From Dechloromonas denitrificans (GTDB taxonomy: Bacteria > Pseudomonadota > Gammaproteobacteria > Burkholderiales > Rhodocyclaceae): a stretch of DNA of 64,000 nucleotides. Numbering within the stretch: the first letter of the stretch is position 1; each line of letters starts with the position of its first letter. Location of the stretch: assembly GCF_020510685.1 (NCBI RefSeq), contig NZ_CP075185.1, positions 1,054,001 to 1,118,000 on the forward strand. Direction: 5' to 3'. Position numbers and translations under genes: made by a program. Positions 54,663 through 62,482 of the stretch are shown piece after piece. The notes under the pieces are model-generated. The model did no database searches. It had not been told where the DNA came from and saw only the letters and a list, made by a program, of their open reading frames with translations.

Positions 54663-57371
54663 TCAGTGTTCCCCCTGGACTTCGGGTTCATCGTCCATGT
54701 CGAGCTGTGGCGGGTTGCCTTTGGGCAGCGAGAGGACGAAACGGGCACCGCCTTGCGGGCGATTCTCGGCATGTATTTCTCCGCCATGTGCTTCGACGAT
54801 CGCGCGACAAATCGCCAGCCCAAGACCGACCCCGCGGGTCGTCCCCTCCGGCTGGCCACGTTCGAATTTCTTGAAGATCATTTCTTCTTTTCCTTCGGGC
54901 AAGCCGGGACCGTTATCGTCGACCCAGATATCGATGCTTCTTTCTGTGGCACGGGCTCCGATTTCGACCTCGCTGCCAGGCGGCGTGTATTTGACGGTGT
55001 TTTCCAGCAAATTGTAGATGACTCTCTCCATCAGGACGGAGTCAATATTCACTAGGGGCAGGCTTTCGTCGAGGGCTATCTTGATCTGGTATTTGGCGAA
55101 GGATCGCTCAAGGGTTTTCAGGGCACTGACTACCACCTCATCCAATGGTTGCCACTGCCGGTTCAACTCGACCCGGCCGGCCTGTAGCCGGGCCATGTCA
55201 AGCAGGTTATTGACCTGGTCACTGACCCGCAGTGCTTCTTCCTTCAGGGAGCGGGCAATCTCGGCCTGTGGCCCGGTCGGGGGCGGCTGGGTCAAAAACA
55301 TCGAATCGGCCAGGCCGACCAATACGCTCATCGGCGTTCGCAAATCATGGGAGATGGCTGACAGTACGGAATTCCGCAGGCGCTCCGATTCCATTTGCAC
55401 GGTTGTATTCTGGGCAACCTCGACGTAATGGACGCGTTCCAGCGCAATGGCGATCAGCGATGCAAAGGTATCAAGCAAGCGCCGTTGCTCCGGGATCAAC
55501 AAGCGGTCGGTATTGCGCATTTCGAGCGCCAGCACGCCACGCAGGCGCATCGGCGCCTTCAACGGCAAATACAGGATGGGGCTGGCGGCCAGCGTATTCG
55601 TGCCTTGGCCGGCCGCTTCGGCATGATCGAAAGCCCACTGGGCGATGCCCATGTCGACGGCAGGAAGACCATTGGCGGAGGCGAGCGCCGGCTGCAGCTG
55701 GTCGTTCTCATCGGTCAGCATGAATGCAGCCTTGGCGCTCAGTTCGGCGACGATGAAGCGTTCGCCGATTTCGGCGATCTGCTCGGGCATCAGCGCTGCC
55801 GAAAGGTCGCGCGACATTTCATAGAGGGAACGTACCCGCTGTTCCCGGCGCATCGCCACTTTCGCCTGGTACTTCGAGCCGGCCGTGAGTTGGCCGGTGA
55901 TCAGTCCAACCGCGAGCATGACGCCGAAGGTCATCAGGTATTGCACGTCGGTGACGGCGAAGGAGAAGCGCGGCGGCACAAAGGCAAAATCAAAAATGGC
56001 AACCGACAGGAAGGACGCCAGCACACCCGGACCACGGCCGTAGCGCATGCTGACCAGCACCACGGCCAGCAGAAAGACCATGACGATGTTGGGTAATTCG
56101 ACAATCGGGAAGAGCAGGGCGGCAGCGAGTCCGGCCAGCGCACAGCCAAGGGCCGCCTTGGCGTAGGCTGACCACTGCTCGAAGGTGTTTTCGTCGCCTC
56201 TCTCCTGAATCGACTTGGCGGAATCTTGCTCGTTCTTGGAGCGCGCCACCTGGAGTACGTCGAGATCGGGCGCCCGTTGGCCGATCCGGTCGGCAAAGGA
56301 ACGGTGCCAGGGGCGCCGGAGACGCGAATGATTCCGGCCGACGACAATTTTTGCCAGATTGTGGTCGCGCGCATATTTGATCGCCATCTCGTCGGCTTCT
56401 CCGCCGGACAGCGTTGCCGTCTGGGCGCCCAGCTCCTCGGCCAGTTTCAGGTTACGCAGGATGCGATGGCGGCTTTGCTCCGGCTGGCGCTGCAAGGCAG
56501 GGGTCTCGATATAGATGGCGTGCCACGGAGCCTCCAGGCGGCTGGCGATCCGGGCTGTTGTCCGGATCACTTTCTCGGCGCCGGAGCCGGTGCCAATGCA
56601 GGCCAGCAGTGAATCGCGCGTTTGCCAGACCGATGAAACGAGCTGGTCGCGCCGATACTGCAGCATCTGGCTATCAACCCGGTCAGCCGTGCGGCGCAGG
56701 GCCAATTCACGCAGGGCGATCAGATTGCCCTTGCGGAAAAAATTGCGAATCGCCCGCTCCGCCTGATTGGCCAGGTAGACCTTGCCGGCCTGCAGGCGTT
56801 GCAGGAGTTCGTCGGGGGGCAGGTCTACCAGCACAACCTCGTCAGCGGCATCGAATGCCTTGTCCGGTACCGTCTCCCAGACCCGGATGCCGGTAATGCC
56901 GCTGACCACATCGTTCAGGCTCTCCAGATGTTGGACATTGACCGTTGAATAGACATCGATGCCGGCTGCCAGCAACTCGTCGATATCCTGCCAGCGTTTG
57001 GCATGGCGCGAGCCGGCAACATTGGAATGGGCCAGCTCGTCCATCAGGATGAGCGCCGGCTTGCGCCGCAAGGCGCCGTCCAGATCGAATTCCTTGAGAA
57101 TACGGTCACGGTAGGGAATATCCCGCAGTGGCAGGTATTCAAGTCCGTCGGCCATCACTTCCGTTTCCATCCGGCCGTGGGTCTCGACGATGCCGATGAC
57201 GACATCCACGCCGGCCAGAAGCTGTTGCCGGGCGGCGCCCAACATGGCGTAGGTCTTGCCGACACCGGCCGAGGCGCCGAAAAATATCTTGAGTTTGCCG
57301 CGCTTGGCCTTGGCCTCCTCTTCATTCAGGCGGCTGAGTAACTGATCGGGGTCCGGGCGTTGGTCTGGCAT
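54663..57371 (-). CDS. kdpD: KdpD sensor kinase, second copy
   Basis: The protein of 902 residues has the same KdpD layout as the downstream copy: Walker A GASAGVGKTYAML, LMDELAHSNVAGSRHAK, a Usp-like domain (VVGRNHSRLRRPW), four membrane helices (about 405-500), a GAF-type region, HisKA with LSAISHDLRTPM, and HATPase with DDNGPGLPEGKEE and GVGLGLAICRAI. The ATG at 57371 has AGGAAA before it and follows the CorA fragment by 18 bases. It lies nearest to kdpABC and the EIIA-like gene, so it is probably the main partner of the pump. Confidence 0.95.
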   Translation of the reverse strand: MPDQRPDPDQLLSRLNEEEAKAKRGKLKIFFGASAGVGKTYAMLGAARQQLLAGVDVVIGIVETHGRMETEVMADGLEYLPLRDIPYRDRILKEFDLDGALRRKPALILMDELAHSNVAGSRHAKRWQDIDELLAAGIDVYSTVNVQHLESLNDVVSGITGIRVWETVPDKAFDAADEVVLVDLPPDELLQRLQAGKVYLANQAERAIRNFFRKGNLIALRELALRRTADRVDSQMLQYRRDQLVSSVWQTRDSLLACIGTGSGAEKVIRTTARIASRLEAPWHAIYIETPALQRQPEQSRHRILRNLKLAEELGAQTATLSGGEADEMAIKYARDHNLAKIVVGRNHSRLRRPWHRSFADRIGQRAPDLDVLQVARSKNEQDSAKSIQERGDENTFEQWSAYAKAALGCALAGLAAALLFPIVELPNIVMVFLLAVVLVSMRYGRGPGVLASFLSVAIFDFAFVPPRFSFAVTDVQYLMTFGVMLAVGLITGQLTAGSKYQAKVAMRREQRVRSLYEMSRDLSAALMPEQIAEIGERFIVAELSAKAAFMLTDENDQLQPALASANGLPAVDMGIAQWAFDHAEAAGQGTNTLAASPILYLPLKAPMRLRGVLALEMRNTDRLLIPEQRRLLDTFASLIAIALERVHYVEVAQNTTVQMESERLRNSVLSAISHDLRTPMSVLVGLADSMFLTQPPPTGPQAEIARSLKEEALRVSDQVNNLLDMARLQAGRVELNRQWQPLDEVVVSALKTLERSFAKYQIKIALDESLPLVNIDSVLMERVIYNLLENTVKYTPPGSEVEIGARATERSIDIWVDDNGPGLPEGKEEMIFKKFERGQPEGTTRGVGLGLAICRAIVEAHGGEIHAENRPQGGARFVLSLPKGNPPQLDMDDEPEVQGEH

Positions 57372-57389
57372 TGATTTTGTTTCCTAAAG

Positions 57390-57773
57390 TCAGCCGACGC
57401 GCTTGAAATTGAAATACCAGGCGAGGCAGGCGGCGCTGGTGGCAAACAGGGCCATGGGGTAACCGTAATCCGATTGCAACTCGGGCATCGCCTTGAAGTT
57501 GACACCCCAGATGCCGGCAAATGCGGTGGCGACGGCAAAAATACCGGCCCAGGCGGCCAGTTTCTTGTTCACTTCGCTTTCTTCGATGGTCACCATGGAA
57601 AGCTTGACCTGAATCGCGGTACCGATGGTGTCCCGGATGGTATCGAGCGAGGCATTGATCCGGGCGAGGTGATCATAGACATCGCGGAAGCAATCCCGGC
57701 TGTTGGCACAGACCGCCGGCCCCCGACCGTCGGACAGCTTGCCGGTGGCCCTCATCCTGCATGTTTTGGGCAA
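57390..57773 (-). pseudogene. C-terminal fragment of a CorA-type channel
   Basis: The 127 residues match only the last third of CorA: a helical stretch (RDCFRDVYDHLARINASLD), the TAIQVKLSMVTIEESEVNKK segment, a first membrane helix, then IWGVNFKAMPELQSDYG, and a second helix with a basic end. The pore motif reads GVN rather than GMN. About 200 N-terminal residues of a normal CorA are missing, and the sequence before it is read in another frame as a small zinc-ribbon protein. It is therefore probably a broken gene, although a small transmembrane product could still be made from the TTG at 57773 or ATG at 57755. Confidence 0.7.
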
Positions 57774-57921
57774 TTTCAGCGAGCGTTCGGGCCCGCACCA
57801 ATCCTGGAAATACCGTCTTGCAGTGGGGCGAGCAGGTCAGTTGCCGGCCGTAGGCGAGGCGATCAAGTACCGGGTGAACTTCATGCCGACCACCGCAAAC
57901 CGGGCAAGTGTGTAGTGCCAT
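57673..57921 (-). CDS. Small zinc-ribbon-like protein
   Basis: The first 58 residues look like a real small protein: CPVCGGRHEVHP and TCSPHCK give four cysteine ligands with histidines nearby, and a helix LVRARTLAEIAQNMQDEG follows. The remaining 24 residues before the stop are low-complexity and overlap the start of the CorA fragment in another frame, so a frame disruption may have extended it. The ATG is six bases after the stop of the upstream gene (57928), as expected in a packed operon, although its ribosome site is weak. Function unknown. Confidence 0.5.
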   Translation of the reverse strand: MALHTCPVCGGRHEVHPVLDRLAYGRQLTCSPHCKTVFPGLVRARTLAEIAQNMQDEGHRQAVRRSGAGGLCQQPGLLPRCL

Positions 57922-57927
57922 GGTGTC

Positions 57928-58227
57928 TTATGCCGCATGTTCTGCATAACGCGCCAAGGCTACCGCCTGCTCGGCAGTTGCCGACGAGACGATGAATGTA
58001 TCTCCGCCGCATGCACTACCCAGGCTCAGCGCCAGACTCAACGCCGCGAACCCGGCGACGGCCAGCCGCACGGGTTTGCCGTAGCCAGACAGAAAGATCC
58101 GGATACCTTCCATGCCGATTCCCGTGGCAGGAAACTTCATGACGACGGCAGTCTTGCCGGGCTCCAGGGCCGCGATTTCAAGCGAGTCGTGGGTTGAGGC
58201 GATACCGATGCATAGGTCTGAGTTCAT
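57928..58227 (-). CDS. Unrecognised small protein in the Kdp locus
   Basis: This protein of 99 residues starts CIGIASTHDSLEIAALE, continues with a Phe/Pro turn (VVMKFPATGIGMEGIRIFL), and has a central apolar stretch (LAVAGFAALSLALSLG). The order of strand, helix and apolar strand is faintly like the N-terminal RNase-H-type fold of IS110 transposases, but the catalytic acidic residues are not where they would be expected, so it is not called a transposase. AAGGACAG precedes the ATG at 58227. It starts eight bases after the 27-residue membrane peptide. Confidence 0.55.
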   Translation of the reverse strand: MNSDLCIGIASTHDSLEIAALEPGKTAVVMKFPATGIGMEGIRIFLSGYGKPVRLAVAGFAALSLALSLGSACGGDTFIVSSATAEQAVALARYAEHAA

Positions 58228-58235
58228 TCTGTCCT

Positions 58236-58319
58236 TCACTTTCGATTGATAAACAGCCAGGCCAACATCAAGGGAACGAGGAAAGCAGCGATTGCCAACA
58301 GAAAATGGACGGCATCCAT
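58236..58319 (-). CDS. 27-residue single-helix membrane peptide
   Basis: This tiny protein has one hydrophobic helix (about residues 5-22) between an N-terminal MDAV and a C-terminal INRK. AAGGAAAG sits at good spacing before the ATG at 58319, and the next gene follows eight bases after the stop. Size and location recall KdpF, the small stabilising subunit of the Kdp pump, but KdpF normally precedes kdpA and its sequence is not clearly matched here. A KdpF-like or regulatory peptide role is an inference. Confidence 0.55.
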   Translation of the reverse strand: MDAVHFLLAIAAFLVPLMLAWLFINRK

Positions 58320-58434
58320 GATTTCTTTCCTTAACTGGTCTGGAGTAACAGCAATACTAGGCAAGCCGATTTCAAGATTCTGAAAAATTCCGGAGTCTGG
58401 CTGTAAAAAGAACGTAAAGATTGCCGTTCGAAGG

Positions 58435-58890
58435 TCAAGCGGGAACTGGCCAGTCAGCGAACAGTTGTCGCGTTTGCTCGGCATCGGAACAGGTGTGCAA
58501 GCGCTGGCGAAACTGCGGGTTGGAAAACATCTGCGTCGCTTCCGAAAGAATTCGGAGATGTTCCTCGGTCGCTTCCTTCGGTACCAGAAGTGTCAGGATG
58601 TCGGCGACCGGTTTGCCGTCCGGCGCATCGTAGGAAATTGGCGATTTGAGACGGATGTAGGCGACCTGGATATGCTGAAGATCCTTGACGCGAGCATGGG
58701 GAAGGGCGACTCCGCCGCCAAGGGCCGTCGAGCCGATTTTTTCCCGACGGGAAAGGCTCTGGAAAACCCACTCCTGGGGCATGCCATGCATGCGCTCCAT
58801 ATGTCGGGCAATTTCCTGAAGCAACCGGCTTTGACTGGGTGTTTCCATGTCAAGAATGATGTCCTTTGTCGACAGTAGCTCGGCGAGCAT
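58435..58890 (-). CDS. PTS EIIA(Ntr)/PtsN-like protein
   Basis: This protein of about 151 residues has the fructose/nitrogen EIIA fold. The phosphorylatable histidine lies in GGGVALPHARV, preceded by the REKIGSTALGGG segment, and ITLLVP-type and SDAEQTRQLF elements follow. In E. coli the EIIA(Ntr) protein PtsN binds KdpD and stimulates it. A PtsN relative encoded inside this Kdp locus therefore has an obvious partner. The ATG at 58890 suits the family start; an ATG at 58926 would add 12 residues. The Kdp-internal hairpin lies upstream, between this gene and the porin gene. Confidence 0.85.
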   Translation of the reverse strand: MLAELLSTKDIILDMETPSQSRLLQEIARHMERMHGMPQEWVFQSLSRREKIGSTALGGGVALPHARVKDLQHIQVAYIRLKSPISYDAPDGKPVADILTLLVPKEATEEHLRILSEATQMFSNPQFRQRLHTCSDAEQTRQLFADWPVPA

Positions 58891-58938
58891 ATTCACTGGG
58901 TATCTCCACTCAATGCAGGTTTGCATAGTGTCTGGAAA

Positions 58939-58958
58939 GGGGGCTGAATCCAGCCCCC
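58939..58958 (-). terminator. Hairpin inside the Kdp locus after the porin gene
   Basis: An eight-base GC-rich stem (GGGGGCTG / CAGCCCCC) closes an AATC-type loop seven bases after the porin stop. On the minus strand it is followed by TTTCC. The T tract is short, so it is more likely an attenuator or a 3'-end-protecting structure than a full terminator. It separates kdpABC-porin from the EIIA-like and kdpDE part. Confidence 0.5.
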
Positions 58959-58964
58959 GCCAGA

Positions 58965-59783
58965 TCAGAACGTTTTGCTGACGGAAAGAACGGCAATGCC
59001 GCGACCGGCATCCTTGGTCTTGCTGCCGTTCTGGCTGTTCTGGTTATTCAGGGAATTGGAAAAACAATAGTATTCGCCAATGCCGCAATCACCCTTGGCA
59101 TTGGTATCCACATAGGCGGCTCCGACCACCCAGCCTGAAATATCCTTGGTCACACCGAATTTCCAATCGGTATAACTACCGTTGCTTACGTTCCTGAAAT
59201 GCAAGCGACCAACGTGACCATTCACGCCCCAGCCATTGCCCAGATCGTAATTGGTGGACAAATCCAGATACCCCGTGCCCTTGCTGTCCGGCATGGCGAA
59301 GTAGTCGCTGATGGCATGGGAGTATTTCAGGGAAATGAACTTCCAGGAGGCGGCCAGGTAGATTTCCGTGTTGTCGACCCGGCCGGTATTGGTTTTGCCA
59401 TTATTGGCGATGGTCAAGTCCGTGCCGGGGTAGTAGTAGTAAAGACCGCCGACATCGATCCCGAAATCACCGAAACTGGCTTTGTAGCCGCCGTAGAAGT
59501 CCATTTCCAGATTGCCTTCCGGATAACCGGCACCGGAGGACACATTGGAGTTCCAGTTGCCGACATAGAGCCCGCTGGCATGCGAGTAATCAAAGCCGCC
59601 TTGCAGGGCCGGTTTGCCGAAGGTCTGGTCGATGCCGCGGAAGCGGTAGCTGCTGAACAGGCCGAGGTTGCCGGTCAGCGTGTGCTCGGAGGTCGGTACC
59701 TCGTCGGCCAGCAGCGGTGCCGAAAAAGCGGCGGTCACGGCAAGGGTGACCAGGGAAGGAAGGGAAGCGGCATTCTTTTTCAT
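58965..59783 (-). CDS. TorF-family putative porin
   Basis: This protein of 272 residues has a signal peptide (about 1-26, cleavage near LLA-DE) and an outer-membrane beta-barrel pattern of alternating aromatic and polar residues ending in a C-terminal Phe (SVSKTF), the standard signature for barrel assembly. The start (LTGNLGLFSSYRFRGIDQT) and the repeated Tyr/Gly strands match the TorF family. It lies between kdpC and the EIIA-like gene in the same direction, with 18 bases from kdpC. A porin inside a potassium operon suggests supply of ions across the outer membrane. Confidence 0.87.
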   Translation of the reverse strand: MKKNAASLPSLVTLAVTAAFSAPLLADEVPTSEHTLTGNLGLFSSYRFRGIDQTFGKPALQGGFDYSHASGLYVGNWNSNVSSGAGYPEGNLEMDFYGGYKASFGDFGIDVGGLYYYYPGTDLTIANNGKTNTGRVDNTEIYLAASWKFISLKYSHAISDYFAMPDSKGTGYLDLSTNYDLGNGWGVNGHVGRLHFRNVSNGSYTDWKFGVTKDISGWVVGAAYVDTNAKGDCGIGEYYCFSNSLNNQNSQNGSKTKDAGRGIAVLSVSKTF

Positions 59784-59801
59784 AAATAGTTCTCCGTGTT
59801 T

Positions 59802-60374
59802 TTAGCGAAGTGAATCAAGTGCGATGTTGAGTTGCAGGACGTTGACCCGCGGCTCGCCGAAGACGCCCCATTGGCGGCCTTCCGTGTGTTGGCTGACGAG
59901 AGCCTTGAGATCGGCAGCCAGCAGATGGCGCTGGCGGGCGATGCGAGCCACCTGATAGGCCGCCGCTGCCGGACTGATATGCGGGTCAAGGCCGCTGGCC
60001 GAGGCGTTGACCAGATCGGCGGGGATGGGCAGCTTGTTGTCCGGATCGGCGGCCTTCAAGGCCTCGATCCGCCCCTTGACGGCGTCGGTCAATGCTGGAT
60101 TGAGCGGCCCTTGATTGGAGCCACTGGAAGCCGATGCGTTGTACGGCATCGGCCCGGTGGCCGAGGGGCGACCCCAGAAATACTTGGGATCGGTGAAGTT
60201 CTGCCCGATCAGGCTGGAGCCCACCGTCTTGCCATCCTTGATTATCAGGCTGCCGTCGGCCGCCTCGGGAAAGGCGACCTTGGCGAGACCGGTGACGGCC
60301 AGCGGGTAAACCACGCCGGTGATGGCGGTAAGCAGGACGAATAGACTGACAGCGGGGCGTAACAGGGTTTTCAT
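59802..60374 (-). CDS. kdpC: Potassium-transporting ATPase KdpC subunit
   Basis: KdpC is the small chaperone-like subunit that helps KdpB bind ATP. The protein of 190 residues has one N-terminal membrane helix (about 7-27; [20 protein letters not shown]) and the family segments [22 protein letters not shown], in two adjacent pieces, [29 protein letters not shown] and LNIALDSLR at the end. It begins 11 bases after kdpB and is followed by the porin gene 18 bases later. Confidence 0.95.
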   Translation of the reverse strand: MKTLLRPAVSLFVLLTAITGVVYPLAVTGLAKVAFPEAADGSLIIKDGKTVGSSLIGQNFTDPKYFWGRPSATGPMPYNASASSGSNQGPLNPALTDAVKGRIEALKAADPDNKLPIPADLVNASASGLDPHISPAAAAYQVARIARQRHLLAADLKALVSQHTEGRQWGVFGEPRVNVLQLNIALDSLR

Positions 60375-60385
60375 GAGATTTCTCC

Positions 60386-62464
60386 TCAGGCCAGGCCGAC
60401 GGCGGCAATTGCCATGTCGATCAGCTTGATGCCGATAAAGGGAACGATGACGCCACCCAGGCCGTAGATCGCCAGGTTCTGGCGGAGCAGCGTGGCGGCG
60501 CCGAGCGGACGGTACTTGACGCCTTTCAGCGCCAGCGGAATCAGGAAGACGATGATCAGGGCATTGAAGATCACCGCCGACAGGATGGCCGAGGCCGGAC
60601 TGGCCAAGCCCATGACGTTGAGCGCCGCAAGTTGCGGATAGGTCGTCACGAAAGCCGCCGGGATGATGGCGAAGTACTTGGCGATGTCGTTGGCGATACT
60701 GAACGTGGTCAGCGAACCACGGGTCATCAGCATTTGCTTACCGGTTTCGACGACCTCGATCAGCTTGGTCGGGTTCGAATCCAGGTCGACCATGTTGCCG
60801 GCCTCCTTGGCGGCCTGTGTCCCGGTGTTCATGGCGACCGCGACATCGGCCTGGGCCAGTGCCGGGGCATCGTTGGTGCCGTCACCGGTCATCGCTACCA
60901 GCCGCCCTTCCGCCTGGTACTGGCGGATCAGTGCCAGCTTGGCTTCCGGCGTTGCCTCCGGCAGGAAGTCGTCGACCCCGGCCTCGGCGGCGATGGCGGC
61001 CGCCGTCACCCGGTTGTCGCCGGTCACCATGATGGTCTTGATGCCCATCTGGCGCAGTTCGGCGAACCGCTCCTTGATGCCGCCCTTGACGATGTCCTTG
61101 AGTTCGATGACACCCATGATTCGCGTGCCATCGCTGACGACGAGCGGTGTGCTGCCCCGGCGGGCGACTTCATCCACCTTGCCGACAACCGATTTGGGGA
61201 ACACACCGCCCAGGGCTTCGACATGTTTCTTGATCGCCTCGGCCGCACCCTTGCGAATCTCGCGCCCAGCCATGTCCACCCCACTCATCCGGGTAGTGGC
61301 CGAGAAATGCACGAAGTGGGCATCCAGCCCATGGATGTCGCGCTCCCGCAACTGGAAACGCTGCTTGGCCAGAACCACGATGCTGCGCCCTTCCGGTGTT
61401 TCGTCGGCGAGCGATGCCAGTTGGGCGGCGTCGGCCAGTTCTGCTTCAGTCACGCCGTCGGCCGGCAGGAAGGTTGACGCCTGGCGATTGCCCAGCGTGA
61501 TCGTGCCGGTCTTGTCCATCAGCAGGACATCGACGTCGCCGGCGGCTTCGACGGCCCGCCCGGAGGTGGCGATGACATTGGCCTGCAGCATGCGACTCAT
61601 GCCGGCCACGCCGATGGCCGACAGCAGTCCGGCAATGGTGGTCGGGATCAGGCAGACGAGCAACGCGATAAGCACGGTAATGCTGATCGGCGTACCGGCC
61701 CCGGCGGCTTCGACGCTGAACATCGAGAACGGCAACAAGGTCACCGTGACGCCGAGAAAGACAATGGTCAGCGCCACCAGCAGGATGGTCAGGGCGATTT
61801 CATTCGGCGTCTTCTGGCGCTTGGCGTTTTCGACCATGGCGATCATCCGGTCGACGAAGGTTTCACCGGGATTGACCGTAACCCGCACGACGATCCAGTC
61901 GGACAGCACGCGGGTGCCGCCGGTGACGGCCGAGAAGTCGCCGCCGGATTCACGGATGACCGGAGCCGATTCGCCGGTGATGGCGGATTCATCGACCGAG
62001 GCGACACCTTCGATGACTTCGCCGTCGGCAGGGATGGTTTCATGAGCCTGGATCAGAACAACGTGATCCTTTCTCAACTCACTCGCCGGAGTCAGTACCC
62101 ACTTGGCCTGATGGTGTGGCTCCATCAGTTTCTTGGCCCAGGTTTCTTTTTTAAGGCCACGTAGCGAAGCGGCCTGGGCCTTGCTGCGGCCTTCGGCCAG
62201 GGCTTCGGCGAAATTGGCGAAGAGCACGGTAAACCACAGCCAGACGGAGATCGCCAGGATGAAGCCGGGATTTTCCACGACGCCCGCCTCGCCCTGACCG
62301 CCAAGGGCTTGCATCCAGATGATGGTGGTCAGGATGCTGCCGACGTAGACGACGAACATCACCGGATTGCGCCACTGCACAGTAGGATTGAGCTTCCGGA
62401 AAGCATCGGCGATGGCCGGCAGGGCCAGATCCGGGTCGAACAGGGTAAAAGTCTTGCGTGTCAT
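60386..62464 (-). CDS. kdpB: Potassium-transporting ATPase KdpB catalytic subunit
   Basis: KdpB is the P-type ATPase that energises high-affinity K+ uptake. At 692 residues it has the usual length. Landmarks are the actuator [17 protein letters not shown], the phosphorylation motif [17 protein letters not shown], the nucleotide-binding region ([15 protein letters not shown]), [14 protein letters not shown] and the hinge [20 protein letters not shown]. Seven or so membrane helices are present. It sits 18 bases after kdpA and 11 bases before kdpC. A long open frame on the opposite strand here is only a GC-driven shadow. Confidence 0.97.
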   Translation of the reverse strand: MTRKTFTLFDPDLALPAIADAFRKLNPTVQWRNPVMFVVYVGSILTTIIWMQALGGQGEAGVVENPGFILAISVWLWFTVLFANFAEALAEGRSKAQAASLRGLKKETWAKKLMEPHHQAKWVLTPASELRKDHVVLIQAHETIPADGEVIEGVASVDESAITGESAPVIRESGGDFSAVTGGTRVLSDWIVVRVTVNPGETFVDRMIAMVENAKRQKTPNEIALTILLVALTIVFLGVTVTLLPFSMFSVEAAGAGTPISITVLIALLVCLIPTTIAGLLSAIGVAGMSRMLQANVIATSGRAVEAAGDVDVLLMDKTGTITLGNRQASTFLPADGVTEAELADAAQLASLADETPEGRSIVVLAKQRFQLRERDIHGLDAHFVHFSATTRMSGVDMAGREIRKGAAEAIKKHVEALGGVFPKSVVGKVDEVARRGSTPLVVSDGTRIMGVIELKDIVKGGIKERFAELRQMGIKTIMVTGDNRVTAAAIAAEAGVDDFLPEATPEAKLALIRQYQAEGRLVAMTGDGTNDAPALAQADVAVAMNTGTQAAKEAGNMVDLDSNPTKLIEVVETGKQMLMTRGSLTTFSIANDIAKYFAIIPAAFVTTYPQLAALNVMGLASPASAILSAVIFNALIIVFLIPLALKGVKYRPLGAATLLRQNLAIYGLGGVIVPFIGIKLIDMAIAAVGLA

Positions 62465-62482
62465 TATTTTCTCCCCAAGCGC

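Noticed and set aside
57928..58227. Transposase fragment (IS110-like)
   Set aside because: Only a loose similarity in the order of strands; expected catalytic residues and any flanking terminal repeats are absent.
60663..62045. 460-codon open frame on the plus strand
   Set aside because: It is wholly antisense to kdpB, which has all P-type ATPase motifs. The frame's composition is what high third-position GC on the other strand produces, and its protein has no family features.
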